In this document: positions 27,416-37,899 of the stretch, piece after piece
Layout of the letters: each line of letters begins with the position of its first letter
Numbering within the stretch: the first letter of the stretch is position 1
NCBI GenBank assembly: GCA_000818945.1
Contig: KN805420.1
Coordinates: forward strand, 169,899 to 233,898
Length of the DNA: 64,000 nucleotides
Reading direction: 5' to 3'
Source: Schizochytrium sp. CCTCC M209059
Taxonomy: Eukaryota > Sar > Bigyra > Thraustochytrida > Thraustochytriidae
Program-made: the position numbers and the translations under genes
Notes under the pieces: model-generated
Seen by the model: the letters and a program-made list of their open reading frames with translations, nothing else
What the model was told of the DNA's origin: nothing
The model's database searches: none

Positions 27416-28582
27416 ATGCCTAATTCATATCCCGTGTGGATGCTTGTCGTCGGAAGCATGGCGACCTCTGTACTCTTGGTGCTTGTGAACAAGATGATTT
27501 TTGCGTCAGGATTCACGTTCGTGTTCTCGCTCACAACACTCCACTTCATTTTCACAGCCGGCATTTTACAAATCATGGCTCGATATTTTAAGCTTTTTGA
27601 GGTGAAACAAGCTGGGCATCTGGAAACGTTGCTTGTTGCGTGTTTTGGTGTCGGATCAATATGTCTGATGAATTTTTCGCTGCATTTCAACAGCGTTGGC
27701 TTCTATCAAATGCTGAAGCTTTGTGTTGTGCCGTGCTGCCTAGCCATCAACGCAGTTGTCCACAACGAGTTTGCTACACGCAAAATTACCATTGCCCTCA
27801 CTCTTATCATTCTTGGAGTAGCTGGAGCGACTGTCACAGATCTCGAACTTAATGTGCTCGGCACGGCCGTTGGCTTTGCTGCTGTCCTGGTTTCCTCGCA
27901 GTATCAAATCTGGATGGGCCGAAAACAAAAGGAATGGAATATGTCAAGTCAAGAGCTAGCGCTTATCCTTTGCACGTATCAGGTCACTGTCTGTGCAATT
28001 CTGGCGGTCATCTATGATGGGCCCATACTTTTGGACGCTCTGCGCACGGGGTCTTTCTCCGAGCATGTCAAATCCAAATCTTCGATCTCGTCTGTTCTAT
28101 CCGAATGGTCGCTTTTAGGGCTCATCCTCGTTTCGTGTCTCTTGGCAATCAGTGCAAATGTACATGCTTTTGCGTTAATTGGCAGGACCTCTGCCGTCAC
28201 ATTTCAAGTTGCTGGCCACGGGAAGACCTGTCTCATAATTCTTGCTCACTACACGAAGCACCTTTCTGAAGGCAAGCCCTTTAGTGATCTGTACTCCAAT
28301 ATGATTGGCGTTTTCGTAGCGCTCATTGGTGTCGTTCTGTACAGTGCCCTGAAATTGTCACCATCAGGAGAGCCCGACATTCTGGACTCAATCTTGCCTT
28401 CGTGTTTACTCGATGTGTTGCAACCTCAGCAGCAGCCCGACCCATCTTTTCCAGCCCAAGACCAAAGCAAAAAAGCTGAATTTGATACACAAGCTGGCGC
28501 GGCGGGAGAGATTATCGAAGAGGAGACTGAACTTCTTGCAGACGAGGAAGGGCAAGTTGAACTGCTGCCACAAAGTCCGTAG
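27416..28582 (+). CDS. Nucleotide-sugar transporter, plant URGT/UXT type
   Basis: 388 residues from the ATG at 27416 (A at -3). About ten hydrophobic segments cover residues 6-325, the layout of the NST/TPT branch of the drug/metabolite transporter superfamily. Stretches match the plant UDP-rhamnose/galactose and UDP-xylose transporters closely: VNKMIFASGFTFVFSLTTLH near the start; NFSLHFNSVGFYQMLKL (plant: NLSLGFNSVGFYQMTKL); GVAGATVTDLELNVLG; and a lysine-bearing late segment TSAVTFQVAGHGKTCLII (plant: TSPVTYQVLGHLKTCLVL). Such proteins exchange UDP-sugar for UMP across the Golgi or ER membrane. The acidic C-terminal tail (about 330-388, EEETELLADEEG) would be cytosolic. The exact sugar is not predictable. 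Confidence 0.85.
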   Translation: MPNSYPVWMLVVGSMATSVLLVLVNKMIFASGFTFVFSLTTLHFIFTAGILQIMARYFKLFEVKQAGHLETLLVACFGVGSICLMNFSLHFNSVGFYQMLKLCVVPCCLAINAVVHNEFATRKITIALTLIILGVAGATVTDLELNVLGTAVGFAAVLVSSQYQIWMGRKQKEWNMSSQELALILCTYQVTVCAILAVIYDGPILLDALRTGSFSEHVKSKSSISSVLSEWSLLGLILVSCLLAISANVHAFALIGRTSAVTFQVAGHGKTCLIILAHYTKHLSEGKPFSDLYSNMIGVFVALIGVVLYSALKLSPSGEPDILDSILPSCLLDVLQPQQQPDPSFPAQDQSKKAEFDTQAGAAGEIIEEETELLADEEGQVELLPQSP

Positions 28583-29247
28583 AGGCAAATAAAACACCAA
28601 AAAAAAATGGTTTACAGACTATACTAGCCACTGGCACATAAAACGGGACAAAATTGGGACGAAATCTCTGCTCACGTTATCCGTCTGGACACGCTCAGAT
28701 CTACACCGCGTGTTATGAAACTGAGCTCAATTTTAATATTCTATGTCTAGATTACTATACGAAAGTTTGAGGTTCTGAAAAGTGTTTTTGATCGATATTT
28801 AGATGAAAGACTGATTTGGCGGCTGCGAGTATAAAGTGGTCTATTTACTCAGAAAAGGCCCGGGCCGCGGGCCTGACTCCGAGTCGGAGGCAACATCGAT
28901 TCTTGTGTGAGGAGTTGCGTACTGCTCGGGCGTGCAGCGGCCGGCGGCCAGCAGACACGAGGGCGAACCGCTGGCGGGGTCTTGCTCAGTTGGTGGCGGC
29001 GTAGTTGTCGAGAACGAGGTGCTCAAAAGCGGGGTTGGGCGAAGGTGCCAAAACCCGACAAAAGTGCACGAGGGGCGGCGCCAGGGCCCAGGCAGGTCTG
29101 GTCAGCCTCCCGGCGGTCATGGCCATCGGTGGCGAGCAGGGAGCGCGGGAGACAAGTTTCGAGCTCGTCGGGCGCAATGAGATGTGATGAGATGAGATGA
29201 GATGAGATGAGTTGAGGTTGTATTAGCGGGTAGACCTAGGCTCTGGA
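28583..29247. other. Intergenic region
   Basis: 3' flank of the transporter, then a GC-rich stretch (28850-29170). Nothing gene-like that I can defend. A GATGA microsatellite lies at its end. Confidence 0.5.
29180..29214. repeat. GATGA pentanucleotide microsatellite
   Basis: About six tandem copies of gatga/gatgag, just beyond the 3' end of the broken minus-strand gene. Confidence 0.75.
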
Positions 29248-30779
29248 CTAGTTCAAGCTCTGCTGTCGCTTCTTGGCGGCAGTGAAAGCTCTCTTGTGCT
29301 GGCTGTCGTCAAGCGCGACCCCGTCGATGCCGACCAGGTCCGGGAAACTCTCGTGAATGGCCTTGACCACGTCCCGAGGCTTGATGTTCTAGTTGGCACT
29401 CGCATGCTCGTCGAGAGATCTTTGGATTTCGTTTGGCACTTTGCTCTTGCGACCGCGCTTGCCGATCGTCATCCTCGTTTCTTGGAGCATCCCAGAAATG
29501 TTGCCTTTGGACTCCATGTCGAATGCCGAGATGCGAGTCTGAATATCGGCGACGCTCAGCAAGGAGTACCGCACGTTGGACATGGCCTCGATGAGACGTT
29601 CGCGCATCTGGGCTGGGCCCTTCTTGGCTGAAGAATTCACAACGCCTTCGTTGAAGAGCGCGGCGATTTGCTCGCTGTACTTTGGACGTAGTTCGCACCG
29701 TACTGCCGCCCACGCGAGGGGCGCCTTGCCCGAGCGCGTACTCATCCATGTCTCCGTGGCCCGAACGCACTGAGAGGGCAACCATCTCGTGCGCGACGCC
29801 GCGGACGGCGAAGGCGACAAGATCAACACGCCTCCGTGAATGCGAAATTGCGCTTGGCGCACGTCTTCGCACACGGGAAGCATCGCAAGGTCCGACAAGA
29901 GCGCGCAAGTTTGAAATGCGCGTCACCTTGACCCCCATGGTCTGATTCTCAAAGGATGTGGTCGTCTCGCCATACATGTAGGTGTCGTGAGCTCGAATCT
30001 GGTCCTCCTGCTCATCCGCCTCTTGCTCATCCTCGTCGGCAGCGTCTTCGTCCTTAATCTTTGACCAGGAGCTTGCCGCTAGCGCAGGCGTGGTAGTCCT
30101 TGCGCGCCTTCTTATGCGTCAACCCGCACAGGGTAATCACAATCGTTTTACGAAGCTCCTCGAGCGTTTTGGTGGAGACGCCCTTGACGAGCACAGCGCG
30201 CGCTGTGCGGCCCTGGACAGAACCTTTCGGGGCTGCTCGAATGATCGATGTCGGTCGTCGCCCCAATTAGGTTGCGCAGCTCGCGAGTCTTGTCCATGCT
30301 GCCCGTAAGCTTCTCGCCGGCTAGCCTCTGCAGGATGCTTGGGTCCCCAGGGTAGGGTACAAGAGCTCCGTAATGCGCACGCCGGCGGCCACAATGTTAT
30401 TGACCATTATACGGAGGCGAGGGTCGTCCGCCGGAAGCTGACCTTGATTGCGATCATGCACGCTGAGCAGTTTCTTGAGGTAGTACTCGTAAGATCCAAA
30501 GGCTGCCATGAAATCCGCCACGGTCCTGATGAGGCGAGAACCCTCATCGTCGACACCCTGCAAGGCGTCAGCGCTGGAACCAGCATCCCCAGTCGCACCA
30601 GCTTTGATGGCCTCGGTGGCCTCAATCGCTGCTCCGCAGTGACGCTTTGCCCTCGGCATCTGCAAGATGTTCCGTTTGCCTGACTGGCCGCCACGCTTGC
30701 GCCCCGAGTGGTTCGCGCCGTTAGCCCCGCCGTTTTCGGCGCCCTCTGCACGTGCTGCTGATGAGGTGGACCGCGGCAT
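29248..30779 (-). pseudogene. Broken gene of unknown family
   Basis: Read on the minus strand from an ATG at about 30779, coding-like stretches continue to a TAG at 29248 but in changing frames. Frame 1 runs to about 30340 (FMAAFGSYEYYLKKLLSVHD, then VNNIVAAGVRITELLYP). A piece at about 30054-30200 follows (VKGVSTKTLEELRKTIVITL). An acidic piece with DTYMYGETTTSFENQTMGVK comes next, with a frame change near 29893. The frame then holds from 29892 to an in-frame TAG at 29389, after which it reads on cleanly (NIKPRDVVKAIHESFPDLVG) to 29248. At least three frame breaks and one internal stop make a pseudogene likely; introns would have to be very short. I recognise no domain. The N-terminus is basic and Ala/Gly-rich. 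Its place in the accessory block suggests a decayed repeated or mobile gene. Confidence 0.55.
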
Positions 30780-31505
30780 TGTGCAAACTAGCGCGATCTA
30801 CAGCCGCTCTCAGCCCTCAAAACTCCGGCTGAGAGGTCACAGGGCCCGGGCGAGCTCCTCCAGCGTGCGGCAGCGCCGTGGCGCATTTGAATCTAGTTTG
30901 CTAGACACTTTGCCAGAGGCCCTCAACGACGACTTCGTCGCGCTCGTGCGCAACGACCACTTTACCTATCCACCGCGCCGCTTGGTGGGTTGGAGGCGTC
31001 TGGGGTCCGCTGCGCGATGCACGCCTCGCCAAGCCCAAAGTCATCCCGATCGAGGGTAGAAACGCCCCAAAGTGGGGAGGTAGATGTCCTATTTGGCAGA
31101 GCGTATCTACGGGGTGAGGTGCCATGGAAATGCCAGCCAGCCGGCTGGCTGTGGCTGGCTGTGTAGCGAGGTACCCTCACTGCCATGGAATAGCTTGAAT
31201 CCAAACGACCGTGAAATTGTCTTTCTTTCCTTTTTTATTTTCTAATGATGGCACGATGCAAGGCACGAACAAGAAGTGCTTGACGCAGAGGAAATGACAA
31301 GAAAATAGAAAACAGACAACATAACATTTGAGATGAAGTTTAATCTCGGCATCAGGCTACCATGGTTACCAATTCGTTGGATGTCCGAAATCCAGCGTGT
31401 AGGAAAAAACTCTCGAGGATCTCGAGCTGGTATTTCCAACCCCACTCCGCAGGTCCTATTCATACATTCTTTGTGACAACCAAAACTTGAGCAAAGGGCT
31501 GCAGT
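30780..31505. other. Intergenic region with possible plus-strand ORF relic
   Basis: Two coding-like plus-strand pieces in different frames, 30885-30990 (LLDTLPEALNDDFVALVRND) and about 31002-31112 (PKVIPIEGRNAPKWGGRC), may be a relic diverging from the broken minus-strand gene. At 31130-31165 there are overlapping inverted copies of ccagc/ggctggctg. The rest is 3' flank of the fibro-slime gene. Confidence 0.3.
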
Positions 31506-34304
31506 CTAAAGCGCATCTGGGGTAAACACCTTGCGCGCAGTCTTGGGCTTGCCAAAAAAACGGGACACCCGATTGCCTTTGAAAGCGTCGAGCTGTTTGC
31601 GTTGCTTGGCCATGCGGATCTGCTCCTGAAGCTCCTCATTCTGAGACTCCAATGTTGCGATGTCACCCGTTCCATCGCGCACAGCGCGCATAGCCCGCTC
31701 GCGTTGAAGATCTGCGCTTGTATTCATCACCATCCGCGTCACCACAGTGTACTCATCGTTCGGGTCGTACTCCACGGCACGTTCGAGGTTATACAGCTTA
31801 CCCTCCTCAATATACGCCTTGTCGCGCTGCCAACGACGGCGAAAGATAAACAGAAGCGCCATTGACATTATGAGCAAAAAGCCGGTCACGCCACCACCAA
31901 CCGCAGAGTACATGACCACGTTGGAATCATCCTCGGCGGCCGGAACAAAGTTAACGGGCGATCGTGTGGGAGATGGCGTGAGTGCATTAACTCGCACTGC
32001 ATAATCCACGTGGCTGTAAAAGTAAGTCGAGTCCATCGGCTCCATGGTCGTCCAATTGTAGGCGCAATTGGGGCCAAAACAAGCATACAAAGCATAGAGA
32101 TCCTCAGCGGTGCTGCTCAATAGCGCCGTGTAAGACCCATCCTCATTGTCTACGATGCGCGCCTCTACGCGCTCGTCCGTGTACATGATCCACTCCGTCT
32201 CATTGTCAGCCTCGTCGTCGAGTGCGCGTCGAGTCTCGTTGGAGTCCAGCATTTCGTCCACGGCTCGCACCGGAATATACCAGGCCTTCATGTATTCTCC
32301 GTATCCGCCGTTTTGCACAACATTTCCACAGAGATCACGCGTCTGGATTGTGAACCCTGCTGCATCTTCGCCGTCGCCCAAGACGTCCAGCGTCTCTGCA
32401 TCCGGAATCAGTGTCCCGGCGTCGGTCTCGCTGGGCTCCACATCGATCGTTGCGAGCGTAAAGCTGAGAATCTCCAACGTGGCGGACGCGTCGCCTGTCG
32501 CAGACGTCAGGCCAATGTACGCGTCTCGACCGCCAATGATCGCTTCCAAGTCGAATCCAGTCCGACGAAGGTACAGGCTGTCGTCCAGGTACACCTCGAG
32601 CCAATCTGGGCGCTGCAAGTACTCAATGCTCACCGTGTGAGTCTCGTTGCTGTAGCGGAGGTTGCGCTGAACGCCATCGAACACACGCGTGGTGCCGTCC
32701 AAGTCTGCGTTCGAGCCTTCGGGGCTGTCTGGGTACTGCAGACGGATCTCTTGCGCCTCGCAGGCGTCGCCGTCGGCGCGGTCGTTGCACAAGTCAATCG
32801 AGACGGCCACAGCGTGCGTCATAAATCGGTGACCAAGGCCCGCGCCAGTGGAGATGGGCATGTCCTCAAGGCCTTCCGGACGCCGCGTTGCCACAAATGC
32901 AAGGCCCTCCGCTGCTGCTTCGTTGAGCACCCGAAAACTAAAGGTCACCACGAAGCCGGCGCCAACGTTCTGCGCCTGAGGCGTGAAGAGCCATGTAGAC
33001 ACACCAGGGCTTGTGCTCTCGGCACTTGTGAGCTGCACAACGCCTGATTCGGCATCACGCACGACACCGTCACTCAAGGCGACGTCGTCGTCTGTGGCAA
33101 CATCGAGAAGGTTGAATGTCACAGAGCTGGTCCCCGGACGCGCCACATTGCAGGACTCGGAGATGCTCGTGTAGACGTTGAAATTGGATGCAGACGTGTG
33201 GCGCTCTGCATGAAAAATAGAGAGCGCGTAGACCTCGCCCACCGTGAGGTTGAGATGAGCTTCGTCAGCGTAATCACTGAGAACGATACTGTCGTCATCC
33301 TCGGAGTGAGTTCCACCCAGGTCGATTGCAGGTTTCTCGTTGATAAAGACCCAAAAGTCATCGTCGCCACGAAACTCAAACTCCTCGTCACCAGAGTATT
33401 CGAAATAGGTGTGAAACTCAGTTGTGAACCAGTAGTGGTTTCTTGAGAGCAATGAGTTCGGCCAGACCGGGGCACGCTTTGGATCTGGGTAGTTCTCTTC
33501 AAGAACCTCGAGGCCGTCCGTGTAAAGGCCCTCGTCTCGAGCGCTGTCGAACTTGCTTAGAGGATAAAAGCTTCCCGAAGAGTATTCATAGAGGCCGCTG
33601 GATTGCTGCTCGAGGTCGATCTTGATTCCCACGCGCTTATTGTAGACTGGATCATCGTTGTACCATGCCGAAAAGTATTGCTGACGCGAAGTTGTGTATC
33701 TGCTGCCAGATTTTCCACAACGGGAATCGTATGTGCTGTTGCAGTACACGACCTTGGGAAGCCCGGAGGTTGCCATTTCCAAGGTTGGCTTGATGACGCT
33801 CGTCACGCCGGAGCAGCTGCCGAGGTAAGCACCCCCTTTGTAGCACTTTGATGCTCCGGAAACCTTGGAATTTGCGGCTGCTTCGAAGTCCGGATGTGAC
33901 TTGATGGTCCCGTTTGACATACCCTGCGTCCAGTACGGGCAGTAGTGGTTGACGGTGATGCTCGCGTAGGAGCTTGTAGTTCCACCGTTCGGCCCATAGC
34001 CAGAGGTGAGATCCATAGCCTGGGAGAGGTTGTTGGCGAACCAGTCGTCTGGAATTGCAGCGTCCGCGTAGTCAGCGTAAACATAATCGCGCATACCTTT
34101 GTAGCGCGAGTTGCCGCTGTTATCGTAGTACTCGTAAAGCGTGAGGTACTCGGTCTCGGCGAGGCAGTGTGCAGGCAGAAAGTCCCTGATTGTGAGCCTG
34201 TACGTGAGCGTGTCGGGCGCAGTGTACGCTTCTGCAAAGGCGACGGCGGCCAGCGCCATGAAACTGAGCCAGGCAACGCGCCGGTCTTGCACGCGCGGCA
34301 TCAT
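31506..34304 (-). CDS. Fibro-slime/L-type lectin-like membrane protein
   Basis: 932 residues starting at a double ATG (34304/34301). A signal peptide covers about 1-26 (LSFMALAAVAFAEA). Residues about 28-385 form a fibro-slime domain, seen in FRGDDDFWVFINEKPAIDLG and LSIFHAERHTSASNFNVYTS, which match the conserved SGDDDvWVFIN..LavDLGG and FhAERhtsaSnF motifs of Dictyostelium and bacterial fibro-slime proteins. Residues about 400-635 look like an L-type (legume-like) lectin sandwich (GFVVTFSFRV, EYLQRPDWLEVYLDD, AYIGLTSATG). Residues about 640-790 resemble a filamin-type Ig repeat (RDLCGNVVQNGG.. IVDNEDGSYTALLSS). A Thr/Pro linker (TPSPTRSP), one membrane helix (about 800-822) and a cytosolic coiled tail follow. 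It is probably a cell-surface adhesion or matrix-binding protein; that is inferred. Confidence 0.8.
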   Translation of the reverse strand: MMPRVQDRRVAWLSFMALAAVAFAEAYTAPDTLTYRLTIRDFLPAHCLAETEYLTLYEYYDNSGNSRYKGMRDYVYADYADAAIPDDWFANNLSQAMDLTSGYGPNGGTTSSYASITVNHYCPYWTQGMSNGTIKSHPDFEAAANSKVSGASKCYKGGAYLGSCSGVTSVIKPTLEMATSGLPKVVYCNSTYDSRCGKSGSRYTTSRQQYFSAWYNDDPVYNKRVGIKIDLEQQSSGLYEYSSGSFYPLSKFDSARDEGLYTDGLEVLEENYPDPKRAPVWPNSLLSRNHYWFTTEFHTYFEYSGDEEFEFRGDDDFWVFINEKPAIDLGGTHSEDDDSIVLSDYADEAHLNLTVGEVYALSIFHAERHTSASNFNVYTSISESCNVARPGTSSVTFNLLDVATDDDVALSDGVVRDAESGVVQLTSAESTSPGVSTWLFTPQAQNVGAGFVVTFSFRVLNEAAAEGLAFVATRRPEGLEDMPISTGAGLGHRFMTHAVAVSIDLCNDRADGDACEAQEIRLQYPDSPEGSNADLDGTTRVFDGVQRNLRYSNETHTVSIEYLQRPDWLEVYLDDSLYLRRTGFDLEAIIGGRDAYIGLTSATGDASATLEILSFTLATIDVEPSETDAGTLIPDAETLDVLGDGEDAAGFTIQTRDLCGNVVQNGGYGEYMKAWYIPVRAVDEMLDSNETRRALDDEADNETEWIMYTDERVEARIVDNEDGSYTALLSSTAEDLYALYACFGPNCAYNWTTMEPMDSTYFYSHVDYAVRVNALTPSPTRSPVNFVPAAEDDSNVVMYSAVGGGVTGFLLIMSMALLFIFRRRWQRDKAYIEEGKLYNLERAVEYDPNDEYTVVTRMVMNTSADLQRERAMRAVRDGTGDIATLESQNEELQEQIRMAKQRKQLDAFKGNRVSRFFGKPKTARKVFTPDAL

Positions 34305-35652
34305 CTTGGGCGATCGCCCTGGCGTTGCTACTTCCCGCGCCGCCGACGAAGCCGGCCGACCGCAAGTAAGCTGAGCGCGAGCGAGCGCGAGCAGAAGCGA
34401 GCACTGCAGGCAGGCACGAAACCCCGCGCTCCCGCTTCACGTCCACGTCCGCGTCCGCGTCCGCGTCCGCGACCACGAGGCCGACAGCCCAGCTTTCCGA
34501 TTTGCTCGCTTGCTTCCTTACTCCAGCGCGTGAAGCGAGCTAAACACACAACAAACCAGGCCTGCCTAGGGTTAGGCCTAGACACCGGGAGACACGAAAA
34601 ACACTCTGGGCTCAGTGACGAAAGAAATGTGCGCGCGTGACAGGTCGGAGGACGCGACCTTACACAGCTTGACCGACGGGCTCAGTGCGGGCCGGCAGCC
34701 GGGCAGGGGGAGGGGCGGCGAGGGGCGCGGCGCAAGTGGATGGGTGGGTAAGGGCGGAAGGGAGGGAGGGGGGAGTCCGTCGCTCCCCTGGGCCGCTTGT
34801 GTTCAGAAGAGGAGTTGGACTCGACGCTTCGCCGTTTCCGCCCGGGCCGTCCATTAGAGTTTGCTCGATGAGTCCACATTTTTTTGGTTTTGCACACGCG
34901 CGCGTACTACAGACATGCCGAGACCGGCAGCGGGGTTTCCCATGGAAATTAAAATGGGCCATAGGCGAGACACACGATTCGCGTGAAGTGAGACTGCAAC
35001 ACAGAGGGTAGGTGGAATCGTTCTGGCTGACGGCAGCAGCGTAAATGGCGGAGACGTGGAAGGTCATGTAATTGTGACGTTTAGGCCAGCGCGTATATAT
35101 ACACTTGCAAAGCGAGGACACCTGCCGATATCCTTGATCGATGAACGCATGCTGTTGAAGGTTTTGTGAGAACAAAAGCTTGTGTCACAAGCTGCAATAA
35201 AAGAAGTCGAGTGGATCTTTCACAGCAACGCGACGTGCCGTGACCAAAGCTGCACTTCCTGCTCAGACGATGCGGCAAGTAATGTAGCAAGACCGACTCC
35301 ACTCATTGGCTTCTAAGAAACGATATCATAAAAGAAAATGAAGCGTTTAGATTGCTCTGCTAACAAGGTGTGACATCCTTTTCTTTTATGTCCGCGCCAC
35401 TCGGAGCCACAGCGGCTCCCATTACAATCATGTTGTGTGATCAAATGTAAGGATTTTGCTATGGATCAGTGGACAGTTGCCGGAATTGAAAAGACTTAAA
35501 AAAGTTGATTTGCAAGAAAAGAGAGATAGTTCGAGGTAAATGGCCAAAGGAGGAGCTCGGGAGGAAGAAACGCATGGAATCCTGTTGCGCGCATTTTCGG
35601 AGCGCTCCTTCCAGTTCGCCATGAATTATTGTATCGGCCAGCATGCAAATGC
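34305..35652. other. Intergenic region between two minus-strand genes
   Basis: Promoter and leader of the fibro-slime gene, with a cgtccg run at 34440-34473, then the 3' flank of the GH3 gene. A GC-rich stretch (34680-34860) gives long open frames on both strands with no protein-like pattern. No gene called. Confidence 0.5.
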
Positions 35653-37899
35653 CTAACTATCGACGTTTAGGACGAGACGTATGTCTAGGGAAGATGCACC
35701 TATGAGCCATTGGTGAGAGCAGGATGACAAAGACAACCTTAAAGCACCTTCTGGCACGCGCATCACGAAGTCGGCATTGCTGCCAGCCGGAACAAGGTCC
35801 CGCTCAAAAGCGACAAGTCGTTTGAAAGGACGCGTTATCCCCTTTTCGCTTGGAGTACAGTCCGAACCTCGCGCAAGATACACCTGTACAACCTCATCTG
35901 CATCAACAGGGCCGTCATTCCTCACAGTAACACGTAGATTCCACGGACCTCCATCCACTCTATGGGCCGTGACTCTTTGGTAAGTGAATGCTGCATAGGA
36001 TAGCCCATGACCAAAGGGAAAGTGAACTGGCACTCGATGGTGGTCAAACCAACGGTAGCCAACAAGAAGACCTTCGCTGTACTGGACTTTGGATGCTCCT
36101 GGATATTGCTCAGAGCTGAAGGTCATCTCAGCGCCCTCATGAGGGATTGTGATCGGAAGACGACCAGCTGGTATTGTCTTTCCCCACAGAATATCTGCTA
36201 AAGCATCTCCAAAAGCTTGCCCAGGCATGAAACTGAGAAGCGCGGCAGAGGCATCGTCTGCCATCGGAATTATAACCGGGCCCGGGGCAATCGCAACTAA
36301 AACGCTTGGAACATTGGCTGCGGCAGCAACCCTGAGCATCGATGACGCAATATGTTTGGAAGACTCGTCAAAGGCTAGTGACTTTCGATCGATTCCCTCA
36401 GAAGAAGATGTCGCAATAACTACAACGAGCACAGAACCTTTTCGGACAGCCTGCGCTGCTTGCGTAAGGTTTGAGCCATCGAGGTAATCCATTGTGATGT
36501 TCAAAGTATTGCCATGCATGACATTAAGGCCATTTATGGCGGTTTGAAGACCAGCGCGGGCAGTCACGATGTTTTTAGCACCGTCCACGTGACCGGAACC
36601 CTTACCAGAAACCACTGCGGCCGTGTCGGCGGCTTTCCCAAGAAGAACAATACGAGAATTCCGGCGGAAGTCTTTAAAGGGTAATGCGTTCTCTTCGTTT
36701 CTGAGAAGCACCATTCCCGATGCAGCAACCTGTCGCGCGAGAGAGGACCGTTCTGAAGATGTCACATCCGCATCAATGGTGCACGGTTGACCTTTTCTGG
36801 AGGGACTGGCTGTTGGCGCAAGCAAGCCAGCCTTTGCCATTGAAAAAAGAATGTGCTTCGCTTGCTGAGTCAGCTCGCATTTCGCAGCAGAGGAGCTTGC
36901 AACTCGGCGTTTCAGGGCCGCGTCGTAATACACGCCATAGGGCATTTCCTGATCAAGGCCTGCGTCCATAGATGGGCCCGTGGAGTGTGTTGCTTCCCAG
37001 TCGCTTACCACCATGCCTTTAAATTTCCAGTCAGTTCGAAGCACATCGTGTAATGTGGAGCCTTGCTCACAAGCGTGTTTACCGGCAACTCGATTATAGG
37101 AACACATCACTGCAAGCACACCTGCTTCTCGTACCACGGCTTCGAACGGTCGGAGATATAACTCGTGCAGGGTTACGTTGTCAACAACAACGTCGACATC
37201 CTGGCGATTAGTCTCCTGGTTGTTGAGGATAAAATGCTTTGCTGTGGCAATGATTCCATCAACCGACTGAAGCCCACGTACAGTCGCAACTCCTAGAGCG
37301 GCACCCAATTCGGGGTCTTCTCCCGAAAGGTACTCGAACGTGCGACCATTGACTGGTACGCGCATGACATTTAGTCCGGGACCAAGAAAAACATTCGCGC
37401 CTTTCTCCTTGAACTCTTCGGCCATCGATCTGCCGACCTGCTCCGCAAGTCTTGTTGAGAATGTTGCGGCAACGTTCAGTGCACTTGGGTACGCTGTCGA
37501 TTTACCTCGTGGCCCACGGAAACCCTGGGGACCATCGTTTTCGCGAAGCGCTGGCACGCCCAGTCGTGCCACCTCAGCAGTATGGCCAGTGTAGGCACAC
37601 CCCTCATGCGTACCATGCACAAGGTTGATCATTTCGTCAACTGACATTTGCTGGAGGAGAATTTGTACCTTTTCAGGCACACGTTGATCGATCAATTCAG
37701 GACCCACGATTGGCACATCTTCACCACAAAGACCCTCCACATCGATGCTGTGGAACATCGCATAGGGTTTGTACAGACCGCGACAAGCGTCGAAAATGCC
37801 AGCGAACTGAAGAACGACAATGACTGCAAGTCCAACCAAAACAGAGAATAGGCTTCCCATCTTCGACATGTTTTGATCTCTCAACGTGTCTCGAGTCAT
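35653..37899 (-). CDS. Membrane-anchored GH3 beta-glycosidase
   Basis: 748 residues from the ATG at 37899; the frame extends to a GTG only. Residues about 14-36 are a hydrophobic signal anchor (LFSVLVGLAVIVVLQFAGIFD), so the enzyme is probably type II membrane-bound or secreted. The barrel domain (about 65-370) shows GPGLNVMRVPVNGRTFEYLSG, ATAKHFILNNQETNR (KH motif) and GMVVSDWEATHS, where Asp-300 is the expected GH3 nucleophile. The alpha/beta sandwich follows (SGMVLLRNEENALPF, PGQAFGDALADILWG). The C-terminal fibronectin-like domain (PFGHGLSYAAFTY, VTVRNDGPVDADEVVQVYLA) ends the protein. Order and length match three-domain GH3 beta-glucosidases/xylosidases. The exact substrate cannot be told. 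Confidence 0.9.
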   Translation of the reverse strand: MTRDTLRDQNMSKMGSLFSVLVGLAVIVVLQFAGIFDACRGLYKPYAMFHSIDVEGLCGEDVPIVGPELIDQRVPEKVQILLQQMSVDEMINLVHGTHEGCAYTGHTAEVARLGVPALRENDGPQGFRGPRGKSTAYPSALNVAATFSTRLAEQVGRSMAEEFKEKGANVFLGPGLNVMRVPVNGRTFEYLSGEDPELGAALGVATVRGLQSVDGIIATAKHFILNNQETNRQDVDVVVDNVTLHELYLRPFEAVVREAGVLAVMCSYNRVAGKHACEQGSTLHDVLRTDWKFKGMVVSDWEATHSTGPSMDAGLDQEMPYGVYYDAALKRRVASSSAAKCELTQQAKHILFSMAKAGLLAPTASPSRKGQPCTIDADVTSSERSSLARQVAASGMVLLRNEENALPFKDFRRNSRIVLLGKAADTAAVVSGKGSGHVDGAKNIVTARAGLQTAINGLNVMHGNTLNITMDYLDGSNLTQAAQAVRKGSVLVVVIATSSSEGIDRKSLAFDESSKHIASSMLRVAAAANVPSVLVAIAPGPVIIPMADDASAALLSFMPGQAFGDALADILWGKTIPAGRLPITIPHEGAEMTFSSEQYPGASKVQYSEGLLVGYRWFDHHRVPVHFPFGHGLSYAAFTYQRVTAHRVDGGPWNLRVTVRNDGPVDADEVVQVYLARGSDCTPSEKGITRPFKRLVAFERDLVPAGSNADFVMRVPEGALRLSLSSCSHQWLIGASSLDIRLVLNVDS

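Noticed and set aside
36149..36487. A 112-codon plus-strand frame opposite the GH3 gene
   Set aside because: Shadow frame of the glycosidase; no independent support.
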